Below the pieces are notes generated by a model that did not search any database, had not been told where the DNA came from, and saw only the letters and a program-made list of their open reading frames with translations. Shown piece after piece: positions 7,609 to 14,673 of a stretch of 28,037 bases of DNA. A program made the translations under genes and the position numbers. Source of the stretch: Candidatus Niyogiibacteriota bacterium (GTDB taxonomy: Bacteria > Patescibacteriota > Minisyncoccia > HO2-45-28); NCBI GenBank assembly GCA_016177385.1, contig JACOVJ010000024.1, forward strand, positions 1-28,037, written 5' to 3'. Each line of letters starts with the position of its first letter. The stretch's first letter is position 1.

Positions 7609-8140
7609 GATCGGCATTGGTAAAAATGTCCGTGACGTCGTCGGACGCGTCGAGCGCCTCGAAAAGTTTGGTGAGGGATTCTTTTACCGCCGCGTCCACC
7701 GGCAGGGGGGTCACGGGCTCCCACCCGTCGGCGGTTTTTTGGAATAGAAACCGCGCCGAGCCGAGACCCGCGAGTTTCGCGCCATGCTCCGAAAGGATGT
7801 GCTTTATCTCTTGCGATGTCCGGTTTTTACTGTCGGTCACGCCTTCGACGAGGATCGCCGCGCCCGCCGGCCCGTAGGCCTCGAACAAAACGTTTTCGAG
7901 CGTATCCTTGCCCGCTCCTTTTGCGCGTTCGATCGCACGCTCGATATTCGATGACGGGATATTCGCCCTGCTCGCCTTCTCGATCGCGGTGCGCAACGCC
8001 AGATTCGCATTCGGGTCCGGACCCGCCTCTTTTACCGCTGCCGCTATTTTGCGCAGAAGCTTTGCGAATTCCTTGGATTTTTGGGCGTCTGTCGCCGCCT
8101 TTTGGCGTTTGATCTGCGCCCATTTCGAGTGTCCGGCCAT
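7604..8140 (-). CDS. yebC: YebC/PmpR family protein, short form
   Basis: YebC-family proteins are described as DNA-binding regulators and, for some members, as ribosome-associated factors that help translate proline stretches. The N-terminus MAGHSKWAQIKRQKAATDAQKSKEF is diagnostic, as are YGPAGAAILVEGVTDSKNRT and the final DDVTDIFTNADL. At 178 residues it is about 60 shorter than the usual 240. Sequence normally found after GSARFLF and before the last helix-strand unit is missing, so one subdomain is reduced. It follows the PH-domain gene by 8 bases, in an operon with ruvB. The stop codon lies in the end of the palindromic element. Confidence 0.9.
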   Translation of the reverse strand: MAGHSKWAQIKRQKAATDAQKSKEFAKLLRKIAAAVKEAGPDPNANLALRTAIEKASRANIPSSNIERAIERAKGAGKDTLENVLFEAYGPAGAAILVEGVTDSKNRTSQEIKHILSEHGAKLAGLGSARFLFQKTADGWEPVTPLPVDAAVKESLTKLFEALDASDDVTDIFTNADL

Positions 8141-8148
8141 GAAAGTCG

Positions 8149-8649
8149 CTAGATTTTCGTTCGGTATTTACGCACCTCCTCTAAAATGACATTTTTCACG
8201 CGCTCGACGTTCGGGATATCGCGGGCGGAAAAGCTCTGGTTTCCGGCGGTCTGGATCCGGATATTGCCGTAGTGGAACAGTGTTGCGACGAAATTCGGGA
8301 CCTCGACCGTCACATCCTGGATATTGGAGATCGGGAATTCGGACACTTCGCGGCGGAACATCCCGATTTGCTCGACATCAATGATACGCTCGGTCGTTAC
8401 GATCCAAACGTCGAGATAATAATCCATCCACAAAACGAATGCGATGAGGAGGACGACCAGCATATAGATCACGAAAAGGTAAAAGACGAGCGGCAGGAGA
8501 GTGGGGTCGAGTTGGAACGCCGGAAGGAATACGAGAACCAAGAGCGTCCCGAAAAGCAGGATCGCCACCAAGGTCATTTTTTGGGCGACCACGATCCAGT
8601 GGCGGTGGAGCGAAAGAACAACGGTTTCGTTGGGGTGGAGTGTGATCAT
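8149..8649 (-). CDS. Membrane protein with a bacterial PH domain
   Basis: A 166-residue protein starting MITLHPNETVVLSLHRHW. Two adjacent hydrophobic segments (about 22-42 and 46-68) are followed by DYYLDVWIVTTERIIDVEQ, the typical entry to the bPH_2 (YdbS/YdbT-like) pleckstrin-homology domain, which runs to about residue 155. These proteins are membrane-anchored and their exact role is unknown. The ATG at 8649 is preferred over the open upstream frame because it begins 1 base after the stop of the upstream gene (TGATATG), a coupled start. It is the third gene of the ruvB operon, followed by yebC. Confidence 0.8.
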   Translation of the reverse strand: MITLHPNETVVLSLHRHWIVVAQKMTLVAILLFGTLLVLVFLPAFQLDPTLLPLVFYLFVIYMLVVLLIAFVLWMDYYLDVWIVTTERIIDVEQIGMFRREVSEFPISNIQDVTVEVPNFVATLFHYGNIRIQTAGNQSFSARDIPNVERVKNVILEEVRKYRTKI

Positions 8650-8650
8650 A

Positions 8651-8908
8651 TCAATAGAATGGGATCTCGAATTGCGGAGCGAGCGCCGAAGAAAAAAGAC
8701 CGCGCGCGAGGTCTTCCCACGGCACGTAAAAAAAGAGGATGGTCGCGAGGACCGCAAAGATAACGGAAAACACCACGAACGGCCGGATCACCCAGCGCGC
8801 GGGATCATGGGGCAAACTGTATTTGTGATAGTGCCACAAAAGCATCGCAACCAGAGCTGTGTACACAGCAAGGAATGCGGCATGGATGAGAAGGGGAAGG
8901 GCGATCAT
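8651..8908 (-). CDS. Small membrane protein (hypothetical), ruvB operon
   Basis: An 85-residue protein with two hydrophobic segments (about 1-23, MIALPLLIHAAFLAVYTALV, and about 42-62), separated by a polar HYHKYSLPHDPARWV loop. No family is recognised. The ATG at 8908 overlaps the ruvB stop as ATGA, which decides this start over an upstream ATG at 8950 and implies translational coupling. The 1-base gap to the PH-domain gene suggests the two small membrane proteins are made together and may interact. The link to RuvB could be operonic only. Confidence 0.7.
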   Translation of the reverse strand: MIALPLLIHAAFLAVYTALVAMLLWHYHKYSLPHDPARWVIRPFVVFSVIFAVLATILFFYVPWEDLARGLFSSALAPQFEIPFY

Positions 8909-9912
8909 AGCAATGTGGTTTGCGGCGGGGTTTTGCCGAAGTGTCGCCACGCTTGCGGCGTTGCCACACGGCCTCTAGGGGTGCGCTCAAGGAATCCTAA
9001 GCGCAAAAGGTAGGGTTCATACACATCCTCGATGGTTTGGATATCTTCGGATGCCGCAGCGGCAAGCGTATTCAATCCGACCGGCCCGCCCCCGAACTTA
9101 TTGATGAGCACGGACAGGATCTGGCGATCAACCTCTTCCAACCCCTCGTGATCGACACCCAAAAGCTCCAAAGTTTTTTCCGCCACATTCTCATCAATAG
9201 CGCCTTGCTTGTGCACTTGGGCGTAATCACGGGCGCGTTTCAGTAAGCGATTGGCGATGCGCGGCGTGAAGCGGGCGCGGGTGGCGAGCGCGCGGAGCGC
9301 TTCGGGCGTGATTGCGAATCCTAAAATGGCGCTTGAACGCGTGAGGATCTTCTCGATCTCCTCCACCGTATAGTAATCGAGTTTGAAAGTGCCGCCGGAA
9401 AACCGGCTCCGCAAAGGGCTCGACAGAAGCGCGATGCGGGTGGTCGCGGCAACGAGCGTGAACGGCGGAAGCTCGAGCTGGATGGAGCGCGCGCCCGGCC
9501 CTTTGCCGATGATGATATCGAGCGAGCGCGATTCCATCGCCGGATACAAAACCTCCTCGATGGTCTTGTTCAGGCGGTGGATCTCGTCAATAAACAAGAC
9601 ATCGCCCGATGCGAGGTTCGTTAAGAGCGACGCAAGGTCACCCACGCGCTCGATCGCGGGGCCGGAGGTGATTTTGATATTTGCGCTCATCTCTCGCGCG
9701 ACCAAATGCGCGAGCGTGGTCTTACCGAGTCCGGCCGGACCGTGCAGGAGGACGTGCTCCAAGGGTTCGCCGCGTTCTTTTGCGGCCTGGATCAGGAGCG
9801 AGAGATTTTTTTTAATGGTTTCCTGGCCGACATAATCATTCCACGCCGCCGGACGCAGGGTCAGCTCCAAATTGACGTCGTCTTTTTGGTGGTCGGGCGG
9901 ATTCGCCGTCAT
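8905..9912 (-). CDS. ruvB: Holliday junction branch migration helicase RuvB
   Basis: RuvB is the AAA+ hexameric motor that drives branch migration at Holliday junctions with RuvA. Motifs seen: LRPAAWNDYVGQ, Walker A GPAGLGKTT, Walker B LFIDEIHRL, sensor LVAATTR, the arginine-finger region SPLRSRF, and a C-terminal winged helix (GGGPVGLNTLAAAASED...RTPRGRVATPQAW). The 335-residue length is normal. The ATG at 9912 gives MTANPPDHQ; a TTG at 9921 in the same frame would add only three residues and lies within the -35 of the opposite-strand promoter. It is the first gene of the minus-strand cluster and is divergent from the structured RNA. Confidence 0.96.
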   Translation of the reverse strand: MTANPPDHQKDDVNLELTLRPAAWNDYVGQETIKKNLSLLIQAAKERGEPLEHVLLHGPAGLGKTTLAHLVAREMSANIKITSGPAIERVGDLASLLTNLASGDVLFIDEIHRLNKTIEEVLYPAMESRSLDIIIGKGPGARSIQLELPPFTLVAATTRIALLSSPLRSRFSGGTFKLDYYTVEEIEKILTRSSAILGFAITPEALRALATRARFTPRIANRLLKRARDYAQVHKQGAIDENVAEKTLELLGVDHEGLEEVDRQILSVLINKFGGGPVGLNTLAAAASEDIQTIEDVYEPYLLRLGFLERTPRGRVATPQAWRHFGKTPPQTTLL

Positions 9913-9914
9913 GC

Positions 9915-9943
9915 TTGACAATAGAACATTATTTTGCTATTAT
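9915..9943 (+). promoter_or_regulatory. Strong sigma-70 promoter of the structured RNA
   Basis: TTGACA (9915-9920), exactly 17 bases, then TATTAT (9938-9943): six of six and five of six matches to consensus. It points away from ruvB and into the inverted-repeat region. The -35 abuts the ruvB start codon. The transcript should begin at about 9950. Confidence 0.8.
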
Positions 9944-9949
9944 CGGACA

Positions 9950-10133
9950 GGTAAAACGTCCTTTTGTTTCTAGGCAATTAAGGGGATTTATCCTCATCGG
10001 GGCGCTCTTTCAGGGCAGTTGGGTTTCCTCCTTGTTGAGGACCAAACGCGGCTGTTACTAAAAGAACGTCTTATTCTTGTGGTTCCCATGCCGCAAGCAA
10101 TTGCCTAGAAACAGAGGGATGTTTTTTATTTTT
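9950..10133 (+). ncRNA. Structured non-coding RNA, 6S RNA-like
   Basis: Bases 9953-9979 pair with 10099-10125 to form a 27-bp closing stem with three G-U pairs and no mismatch, directly followed by the T-rich TTATTTTTT that would end transcription. Inside, 10013-10054 (about GGGCAGTTGGG...CGGCTG) folds into an apical arm around CCTC-CTTGTT-GAGG, extended by CGCTCTTT/AAAGAACG. A small hairpin CTTGTGG/CCGCAAG (10077-10097) sits on the 3' side of the internal open region. A rod of about 180 nt, with a closing stem, a central bubble that has a hairpin on its 3' side, and an apical stem, is the architecture of 6S RNA, the promoter-mimic RNA that binds RNA polymerase. No ORF, SRP motif or tmRNA tag is seen. 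RNA status is well supported; the 6S identity is inferred from shape only. Confidence 0.72.
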
Positions 10134-11807
10134 TCAAATATCCTCACCGGCCACGCGGACAAGTTCATCCACCGATGTCAGGCCTCGGAGGACCTTCAAG
10201 ACGCCGTCCTGGACCATCGTGATCATTCCTTGGCGCTCCATGGCCTCGCGCAGGTCGCCCTCGGACGGCTTCGCGAGGATCAGCTTCTCCACGGCATCAT
10301 CCACCAAGAACGCTTCAAAAATGCCGATCCGGCCCTTGTAGCCGATCGCACTGCACCGGGCGCATCCCGAGGCCTTCCAAACGCGGATACTCTTGGCTTT
10401 CACCTCTTTTTTGTACGAGGCCGGCATTTTTTTGAGCGCATCCTCGATCAGCTTTTTCTCGTCTGCGGACGGCGCGGTCTCTTTTTTGCAATGCGGGCAG
10501 AGCTTGCGCACCAAGCGTTGGGCCATGGTGATATTGATGGCGGGCGCAATGATGGCGGGGTCGGCTTTCAGGTCGATCAGGCGCGGAATCGTGCCGGCGG
10601 CACTATTCGTATGAAGCGTGGAGAAAACCAAATGGCCCGTGAGCGCGGCATGCATCGCGATCTCAGCGGTTTCCAAGTCTCGGATCTCGCCCACGAGGAT
10701 CGTGTCCGGGTCTTGGCGCAGGATGGAGCGCAGGCCATTCGCGAAGGTGTACCCTTTGGCCGCATCCACCTGCGTTTGGCTGATGCCGGGGATGTGGTAT
10801 TCGATCGGGTCCTCGATGGTGATGATCTTAACTCCCGGTTCATTCACGGCTTTCACGAAGGCATAGAGCGTCGTGGTTTTTCCCGAGCCCGTTGGACCGG
10901 TGGTCAGGATCATCCCGTTCGGCTTTTTCAATTCTTTTTTAACGATCGCTTGGAGCTCGGGATGCAGTCCGAGGTCTTCGAGCGTCAATGCGATGGTTTT
11001 CGGATTGAGCACGCGCATGACGATGGTCTCGCCGTACGGGCCGGGGAGCGAAGAAACGCGGACCTCGATCTGGGTTTGTGATGTGCGGAGCGTGAAGCGG
11101 CCGTCTTGCGCGCGATCCTTCACGTTCAATTTCATTTCAGACGTAAGTTTGATGCGCGAAAGGAGGAGCGCATACGCCGTTGCCGTGAATGTGGCGACCT
11201 CGGAAAGAACGCCGTCGAGGCGGAGCCGCACGACAACGGCTTTTTCTTGCGGCTCGAGGTGTACATCCGACGCGTCGAGTGCCAAGGCGCTTGCAAGGAT
11301 CAATTCCAGAACCTCGGAAACATTTTTTATCTTGGCCCCCCCCGAAAACGGAGCAATGAGCTCTTGGAAATCCGCGATCGTTTTAACCTTTACCATGGCA
11401 TCCTCCAGCCGCGCGGCCGAGAGCTCGATCGCGCCCGTGGTCATTTCTTCAAATGCCGAGATCTCCGAGTAGCGCGACCAGGCGCGCTTCAGGCTCGGTT
11501 CGGAAACCAGGAAAAGTTCCGGTTGGTATCCTTTGCGCTGGAGGGATTCAACGACCTCTTTAGCTTTCGGGAGTGTCGGATTAAAAACGCCGACTTGCAG
11601 GCGTTTGGCGGTCTTTTGGAAAACCGCCATTTTTCCGGCCTCGGCATCGGGTTGGCTCACGAGCTTCAATGCGTCGAGATCGATCGTGGTGCGCGATAGG
11701 TCCGCATAGGGAATGCCGTATTTTTGCGCCATCAATTCGGCGAAATCCTCCGCTTCTTTGGCGCGAAATTCTTCGAGCTTTGCTTCGATGTTGTTATTTT
11801 TCGGCAC
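10134..11807 (-). CDS. pilB: PilB/GspE-type secretion ATPase
   Basis: The cytoplasmic hexameric ATPase that powers type IV pilus extension or type II secretion. The 557-residue protein has an N-terminal MshEN/T2SSE_N-like domain (about 1-130), then N2 (DASDVHLEPQ), Walker A GPTGSGKTTT, the Asp box (TIEDPIEY), Walker B TILVGEIRDLETAEIA and the His box GHLVFSTLHTN. A four-cysteine zinc site is formed by CPHC and CARC. All catalytic motifs are intact. The stop codon lies just beyond the T-tract of the opposite-strand RNA. No other pilus genes are in the window, so the rest of the machine must be elsewhere. PilB versus GspE is not separable by sequence alone; pili are usual in these lineages. Confidence 0.93.
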   Translation of the reverse strand: MPKNNNIEAKLEEFRAKEAEDFAELMAQKYGIPYADLSRTTIDLDALKLVSQPDAEAGKMAVFQKTAKRLQVGVFNPTLPKAKEVVESLQRKGYQPELFLVSEPSLKRAWSRYSEISAFEEMTTGAIELSAARLEDAMVKVKTIADFQELIAPFSGGAKIKNVSEVLELILASALALDASDVHLEPQEKAVVVRLRLDGVLSEVATFTATAYALLLSRIKLTSEMKLNVKDRAQDGRFTLRTSQTQIEVRVSSLPGPYGETIVMRVLNPKTIALTLEDLGLHPELQAIVKKELKKPNGMILTTGPTGSGKTTTLYAFVKAVNEPGVKIITIEDPIEYHIPGISQTQVDAAKGYTFANGLRSILRQDPDTILVGEIRDLETAEIAMHAALTGHLVFSTLHTNSAAGTIPRLIDLKADPAIIAPAINITMAQRLVRKLCPHCKKETAPSADEKKLIEDALKKMPASYKKEVKAKSIRVWKASGCARCSAIGYKGRIGIFEAFLVDDAVEKLILAKPSEGDLREAMERQGMITMVQDGVLKVLRGLTSVDELVRVAGEDI

Positions 11808-11816
11808 GATTAGTGT

Positions 11817-11968
11817 GGGTTATGAAATCTATTTTAGAACACGTCAGAACATCCAGCGATGTTCTGACTCCATCCTCGGCGCTTTGTTTTTGGCTCGCTT
11901 CGCGTAAATGATAACCAAAAACACCATGCAAAGCGCCTGCGGGGTTTCTAAAATGGATTTCATAACCC
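11817..11968. repeat. 152-bp palindromic element with 23-bp terminal inverted repeats
   Basis: The gap between pilB and the DHH-like gene is almost entirely one element. The ends 11817-11840 (GGGTTATGAAATC...) and 11944-11968 are inverted repeats matching over about 23 bases with one mismatch and a one-base offset. Inside are two further hairpins: a perfect 10-bp stem at 11843-11852/11859-11868 (GTCAGAACAT) and a long arm at 11878-11893/11915-11937 (GGCGCTTTG and TTTTTGG with their complements). No ORF is present. The architecture is like the 157-bp elements but the sequence is different. It could be a non-autonomous mobile element or a structured leader or attenuator for pilB. Confidence 0.7.
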
Positions 11969-11975
11969 GCATGGA

Positions 11976-13055
11976 CTATGACTGCATTTTACCGTCGCCG
12001 CCTTCTTTTAACAATTGACGGATTGTGGTCTCGGCCTCGGAAAATGTCGGAAAAACCGGACCGGCAAGCACGGATCCGGACGAGTACAGAACCCCGAAGC
12101 GCTCCGCGGTCCGGCGGAGCGCTTGTTCGTCTCCGGCAAAGAGCGTGCGGATGCCGCCCTGTTCATAACAAAGAATGAATATCGGGAGCCGGCCGATCGT
12201 AGACGCAATGCGGTCAAAGATCATACGGAATAATTCGGGTGACGGCGATACATTCGTTTTTGCAAAGTCGCGCGAAGACAAAAATGTCCAGCTCGCATTG
12301 AGCACGGGATCCGTGGTCGTGCGGGCAAGCGCGCGTCCGAGGAATTGTGATTGGTCGGGTGTAAGGGTGCGCGCAAGCAGGCGCCGCGCATCCGCCGCGC
12401 GCGCGCCGCATTCGAGTAACCGGCCCGCCAGCTGGAATGCGGGTGGATTTGAAACGGTGCGTAAGTGGTCGGTTTCGGCAAGGAGTGATGCGAAAAGGAG
12501 CGTTGCCGTATCCGCATTAGACGCAGGAGCGCCGGCGGAACTTTGTGCGATGTCCCATACTTTTTCCGCAAGCGTCCGGACGTTGCGGACCAGATAGATC
12601 CTGCGTTCGCGCGGCGGGCGCACGATCGGCGCCTCCATTTTTTCAAATTGCGTCTCGTCGTCGAAGAAACAAAATGCCGCATCCATTTCGTAGGGCGCAC
12701 GTTCGATCAGAAGGTCTTTGATATCAAGATGGGTTTTTGGCGAGATGACGATGGAGATCGCGTCGGGTTCATCGTCATAGCGCATTTCTTCAAGCGCGAC
12801 GGATTTGGGGATCCGGATCTTTATTTTACGCGGGATCGCGGGGTTGGCGCTTGCGTTTATGAGCGGCGCGTATCGCGCCGCTAATGCTTCCGGAACGGGA
12901 GGGAAGATATAAACTTCTTTTCCGGCGCTTTCGAGGATTTTTTTAAGGCCATACGACGCGAAAAGCGCGGCTTCGTCGAATGAGGGATCGGATGCGATGA
13001 AAAATCGTTTTCCCGACGCAATGAATTCTTTGATGGTGTCTTTTGCATCCGGCAT
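11976..13055 (-). CDS. DHH-family (NrnA-like) protein with lost active-site motifs
   Basis: A 359-residue protein that resembles DHH/DHHA1 phosphoesterases such as NrnA in layout. The N-terminus KRFFIASDPSFDEAALFASYGLKKILESAGKEVYIF aligns with the usual (H)xNPDGDAxGS region, and LLFASLLAETDHLRTVSNPPAFQLAGRLLECGA with the middle NrnA motif. The metal-binding DxD is replaced by DPSFDEAA and no DHH triplet is seen near FCFFDDETQ. A C-terminal DHHA1-like part may be at about 265-350. The enzyme is probably inactive or has a changed role; a binding or regulatory function is possible. It is transcribed toward pilB, with only the palindromic element between them. The family assignment is by pattern and is moderate. 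Confidence 0.6.
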   Translation of the reverse strand: MPDAKDTIKEFIASGKRFFIASDPSFDEAALFASYGLKKILESAGKEVYIFPPVPEALAARYAPLINASANPAIPRKIKIRIPKSVALEEMRYDDEPDAISIVISPKTHLDIKDLLIERAPYEMDAAFCFFDDETQFEKMEAPIVRPPRERRIYLVRNVRTLAEKVWDIAQSSAGAPASNADTATLLFASLLAETDHLRTVSNPPAFQLAGRLLECGARAADARRLLARTLTPDQSQFLGRALARTTTDPVLNASWTFLSSRDFAKTNVSPSPELFRMIFDRIASTIGRLPIFILCYEQGGIRTLFAGDEQALRRTAERFGVLYSSGSVLAGPVFPTFSEAETTIRQLLKEGGDGKMQS

Positions 13056-13079
13056 GATGTTCCATTCCTTGCACTTTTT

Positions 13080-13088
13080 TTATCCACA
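13080..13088 (+). promoter_or_regulatory. Perfect DnaA box upstream of the DHH-like gene
   Basis: TTATCCACA, exact consensus, lies 25 bases before the ATG at 13055 (minus strand) and 46 bases before the lipoprotein promoter. A site here could let DnaA influence either divergent gene; chance cannot be excluded. Confidence 0.4.
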
Positions 13089-13133
13089 ATCAACAGCGAC
13101 ATCCGGCGGCTTTTGTGGCATTCTGCGAGCGAC

Positions 13134-13162
13134 TTGACTTTTTATCTATTTTGATATATAAT
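13134..13162 (+). promoter_or_regulatory. Strong promoter of the lipoprotein gene
   Basis: TTGACT (13134-13139), 17-base A/T-rich spacer, TATAAT (13157-13162). Start of transcription about 13169, leaving a leader of roughly 57 bases that holds an AAGGAG ribosome binding site. Confidence 0.8.
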
Positions 13163-13225
13163 CACGACAGGTTAGAACTCTGAAATCGAGCGGTTCAAGC
13201 AGCAGACATGCCAAGGAGATGGACA

Positions 13226-14143
13226 ATGAAAGGACTTCCGTCGAAAGCGGTGCTGTGGTGGATGGTCGTGAAAGTCGCCTCCATCATCGCGATCCTCATC
13301 GGACTTTATTTTCTGGCGGGTTGCGCCCCCCAACAGCCCATCATCGTCCAGTCGCCGCCCGTGAACGTGAACGTCACCATCGACAACGGGGGCGCTCCGG
13401 CGGACGAGGCGCGACCGACCGAGGTGTACCCGTCGGGCAAGCGGACATGGTGTCAGGAAGGCCGTCCGGGCGATCCCGTCGCGCTGTCTGATGCCGTCCG
13501 GTGCATGTTCCGCGATGACGTGGACAAGAGGACAATGACACCCAAGCCGCAGCCGAAGTCGCCGGTCGTCAAGACGCCTCCGGCGCCCGTTTCGCAATTC
13601 GCATGGCTTCGCGGGCAGACCACCGAGGTGCGGTACAACTCTTCGGACTGCGCGCGGTCCTCATGGGTTCCGCGCCACTACGAGGAGAGGGTGAAGACCG
13701 ATGTTGAGAGAGGACTCGAAACGCGGGGTGCTGCGATTTCCAAGAATCCGAAAACGGCGTTCACCGCCATCGTGTGCCTCGCCAACTACGACAAAGGGCA
13801 GGAGCGCGTCCGCGGCTCCACATACGATCCGCTGTCCCGTTCGCATTACTCGGGCATTTACGTTGACCGATACATCGCGCACGCCTCCATCGAGATCGTG
13901 GACAACGCGAAAGGCGTGGTCGCGGCGCGGGGCGTCGGCAACCGGCTGTACTACTACGGTCCGCAGTCGTGCTGGTATTCGGAGTCATACGTTCCGGAAG
14001 GCGAAACCTGCGAGAACGATTCGTCGCAGGCGTTCCTGACGGCCGCGCGGCTCGCCATGCGCGATCTGCGTCCGACGTCCGCGTATGCGGCGAGGACCGA
14101 AGGATCTGCGCCGGCGTCCGGCGTCGAACGGAGGACCGACTAG
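13226..14143 (+). CDS. Predicted lipoprotein, unknown function
   Basis: A 305-residue protein starting MKGLPSKAVLWWMVVKV. A hydrophobic segment ends in the lipobox LAGC (Cys about 33), which predicts lipid attachment and surface location. Then follow a Pro-rich linker and a C-terminal domain with VERGLETRGAAISKNPKTAF, GIYVDRYIAHASIEIVD and YYYGPQSCWYSESYVPEG; the four later Cys residues could form disulphides. I do not recognise the family. The ATG at 13226 is chosen over 13208 because AAGGAG (13213-13218) lies 7 bases upstream of it. A strong promoter and a strong terminator frame it as a single-gene unit. It may be a highly expressed surface protein. Confidence 0.8.
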   Translation: MKGLPSKAVLWWMVVKVASIIAILIGLYFLAGCAPQQPIIVQSPPVNVNVTIDNGGAPADEARPTEVYPSGKRTWCQEGRPGDPVALSDAVRCMFRDDVDKRTMTPKPQPKSPVVKTPPAPVSQFAWLRGQTTEVRYNSSDCARSSWVPRHYEERVKTDVERGLETRGAAISKNPKTAFTAIVCLANYDKGQERVRGSTYDPLSRSHYSGIYVDRYIAHASIEIVDNAKGVVAARGVGNRLYYYGPQSCWYSESYVPEGETCENDSSQAFLTAARLAMRDLRPTSAYAARTEGSAPASGVERRTD

Positions 14144-14150
14144 TTCCAGC

Positions 14151-14195
14151 GCCCCCGCCAATAGGATTGGCGGGGGCTTTCATTTTCTTGATTTT
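14151..14195 (+). terminator. Rho-independent terminator after the lipoprotein gene
   Basis: A perfect 12-bp G/C-rich stem, 14151-14162 with 14166-14177, loop AGG, followed by TTTCATTTTCTTGATTTTT. It closes the lipoprotein unit 8 bases after its stop. Confidence 0.85.
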
Positions 14196-14211
14196 TCGAT
14201 AGAATGGCGCT

Positions 14212-14673
14212 ATGGACCGCGTGCGTTTCCGAACGAAAAGCGCCGGCGAAACCCAGCGTGTCGCCGGACTTCTCGCCAAGGACCTCGCGGCTATTTCTTT
14301 TCATGACCACGCGCTCGTTGTTGCGCTCTCGGGGGACCTGGGCGGCGGTAAGACCACGTTCGTGCAGGGGTTCGCGAAAGGGCTCGGCATTCGAGAATCG
14401 GTAGTGAGTCCGACCTTCGTCATTGCGCGCACCTATGCGCTCAAAAAAGGTGCGTACCGCAAACTCATCCATATCGACGCGTATCGATTGGGCGGGGCGG
14501 GCGAGATTGAAACGCTTGGCTGGAAGGAATGGATAAAAGACCGCCACGCCGTCATCCTCGTCGAGTGGGCGAAAAACATCGAAAAACTATTGCCCGCGAC
14601 CCATTTTGATATTCATTTTGAATTCGTGTCCGCAAACGTTCGCGATATAACGATTCATGCTGAAGGTATTTAG
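14212..14673 (+). CDS. tsaE: tRNA threonylcarbamoyladenosine biosynthesis ATPase TsaE
   Basis: TsaE is the P-loop ATPase that works with TsaB and TsaD in making t6A37 on ANN-decoding tRNAs. The 153-residue protein has Walker A GDLGGGKTTFVQG (about 41-53), SPTFV, HIDAYRL and VEWA, in the family order. TsaB and TsaD are not in the window. TAGAAT at 14200-14205 ends 6 bases before the ATG with no Shine-Dalgarno, so a leaderless start is likely. The TAG stop lies inside the left end of palindromic element copy 2, which separates it from polA. Confidence 0.93.
   Translation: MDRVRFRTKSAGETQRVAGLLAKDLAAISFHDHALVVALSGDLGGGKTTFVQGFAKGLGIRESVVSPTFVIARTYALKKGAYRKLIHIDAYRLGGAGEIETLGWKEWIKDRHAVILVEWAKNIEKLLPATHFDIHFEFVSANVRDITIHAEGI

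Noticed and set aside
8650..8757. N-terminal extension of the PH-domain protein to 8757
   Set aside because: Overlaps the small membrane protein gene; the Ser/Arg-rich extension is unlike the family, and the ATG at 8649 is coupled to the upstream stop.
9950..10133. tmRNA, SRP RNA or RNase P RNA instead of 6S
   Set aside because: No tag-peptide frame or tRNA-like ends, no SRP tetraloop region, and far too short for RNase P RNA.
10077..11081. 334-codon open frame antisense to pilB
   Set aside because: Overlaps the clear PilB/GspE ATPase and the 3' part of the structured RNA; the translation is low-complexity and unlike a real protein.
13208..13225. Upstream ATG for the lipoprotein
   Set aside because: It lies before the AAGGAG site, which fits the ATG at 13226 with 7-base spacing; the six extra residues add nothing to the signal peptide.
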